Below, one piece after another: positions 33,413 through 34,002 of a DNA stretch of 34,002 nucleotides. The position numbers and the translations under genes were made by a program. Source of the DNA: Acidobacteriota bacterium (GTDB lineage Bacteria > Acidobacteriota > UBA6911); assembly GCA_017860135.1 (NCBI GenBank), contig JAFNAG010000025.1, forward strand, positions 1-34,002. Direction: 5' to 3'. The notes under the pieces are model-generated. The model searched no databases. It was given only the letters and a program-made list of their open reading frames with translations, and had not been told where the DNA came from. Each line of letters opens with the position of its first letter. Position 1 is the stretch's first letter.

Positions 33413-34002
33413 ATGAAGCCAACGGAACCGATACAGTCGGATCAGCACTTGAACGAAGCCCCGACCCCAGGACCGGCTCCTGCGCCCGAGGTCCAGATCC
33501 TGGCCCGCCAACAGGCTGCTCTGCGGGTTTCCATGCTGCGCCCGGAGAAATCGCTCTTCAACCAGGACTCCCGGGTCGTCATCATGGCCCTCGCCGCCGG
33601 CCTGCCCGCGGTCCTGGCTGCAATGGTCCTGCTCTGGACCGGCGGCTACTCTTCGCGAGTCGAGTGGACTCTGACGGTGGTCATCCTGGGCTTCTGGTTC
33701 GGGTTTTCTTTCGCTTTACGCAGCAAGGTGATTCGCCCCCTGCAGACCATCTCGAACCTGCTCGCAGCCCTGAGAGAGGGGGACTTCTCGATACGGGCGC
33801 GCGGGTACAGGCGCACAGATGCGCTGAGCAACGTCATGGCTGAAATCAATGACCTGGGCGCCACGCTGCAGGAGCAGCGGCTTGGCGCCGTAGAAGCCAC
33901 AGCCCTGCTGGGAAAGGTCGTCGAGGAAACCGACGTCGCCGTGTTTGCATTCGACGGCGACAGGGTTCTGAAGCTGGTCAATCGGGCCGGCGAGCGTCTG
34001 CT
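33413..34002 (+). CDS. Sensor histidine kinase, N-terminal part (HAMP and PAS-like)
   Basis: This gene is missing from the ORF track because it runs off the right edge. ATG 33413 opens a frame with no stop for 196 codons. After a Pro/Gln-rich start it has two transmembrane helices (VVIMALAAGLPAVLAAMVLL and LTVVILGFWFGFSFAL) with almost no periplasmic loop, a HAMP domain (KVIRPLQTISNLLAALREGD), and the beginning of a PAS domain (VVEETDVAVFAFDGDRVLKL). The histidine kinase core lies beyond the window. It follows the regulator by 33 bases and is likely its partner, in an NtrY/NtrX-like arrangement. The short loop suggests it senses membrane or cytoplasmic signals. Confidence 0.82.
   Translation, partial: MKPTEPIQSDQHLNEAPTPGPAPAPEVQILARQQAALRVSMLRPEKSLFNQDSRVVIMALAAGLPAVLAAMVLLWTGGYSSRVEWTLTVVILGFWFGFSFALRSKVIRPLQTISNLLAALREGDFSIRARGYRRTDALSNVMAEINDLGATLQEQRLGAVEATALLGKVVEETDVAVFAFDGDRVLKLVNRAGERL

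Noticed and set aside
1-34002. CRISPR arrays, tRNA genes, insertion sequences with transposase, phage genes
   Set aside because: None seen by eye: no regularly spaced direct repeats, no cloverleaf other than the tmRNA tRNA-like part, and no transposase or integrase motifs.

Overview
The window reads as high-GC DNA from a diderm (Gram-negative-type) bacterium. The mix of a type II secretion (T2SS) operon with PilM/PilN-like parts, two ECF sigma/anti-sigma pairs, an NtrC-type regulator and many GTG/TTG starts fits Acidobacteriota or a related deep lineage. That placement is inference from gene content, since no 16S or other phylogenetic marker was compared. No plasmid, phage or CRISPR features are seen, so the window looks chromosomal.

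Layout. 1-4987 (minus): a surface-polysaccharide type cluster with the N-terminus of a membrane glycosyltransferase, two SAM methyltransferases and three family-2 glycosyltransferases. It is interrupted at 3896-4267 by two palindromic repeats. 4988-8488 (minus): a mobile-looking repeat with terminal inverted repeats, a clean terminator, a large secreted protein split by a one-base frameshift, and a DUF1573 protein. 8683-12001 (plus): an operon-like run of ECF sigma factor, zinc-binding anti-sigma factor, exported helical-repeat protein and FG-GAP/VCBS-like protein, with a strong sigma70-like promoter before the last gene. 12186-25721 (minus): ECF sigma, anti-sigma, an unknown exported protein, then gspE-F-G-H-I-J-K-L-M-C-D packed with overlaps or short gaps. 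25867-30143 (minus): guaB and secA. 30434-31208 (minus): a damaged M23 peptidase gene. 31231-31457: a second copy of the inverted-repeat element. 31524-31872 (plus): tmRNA with promoter and terminator. 32015 to the end (plus): an NtrC-family response regulator and the start of its likely sensor kinase.

How the genes work together. SecA drives Sec export into the periplasm and the T2SS moves folded periplasmic proteins across the outer membrane, so the secreted proteins here (562-aa split protein, DUF1573 protein, VCBS-like protein) are possible but unproven clients. The sigma/anti-sigma pair at the head of the T2SS run suggests envelope-signal control of secretion. The operon has pseudopilins G-K, ATPase E, platform F, L/M, a C-like protein and secretin D. 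No prepilin peptidase gene is seen in this window.

Limits. Family calls come from motifs read by eye. Start codons were chosen from Shine-Dalgarno-like sequence where visible. Promoters are consensus matches only.
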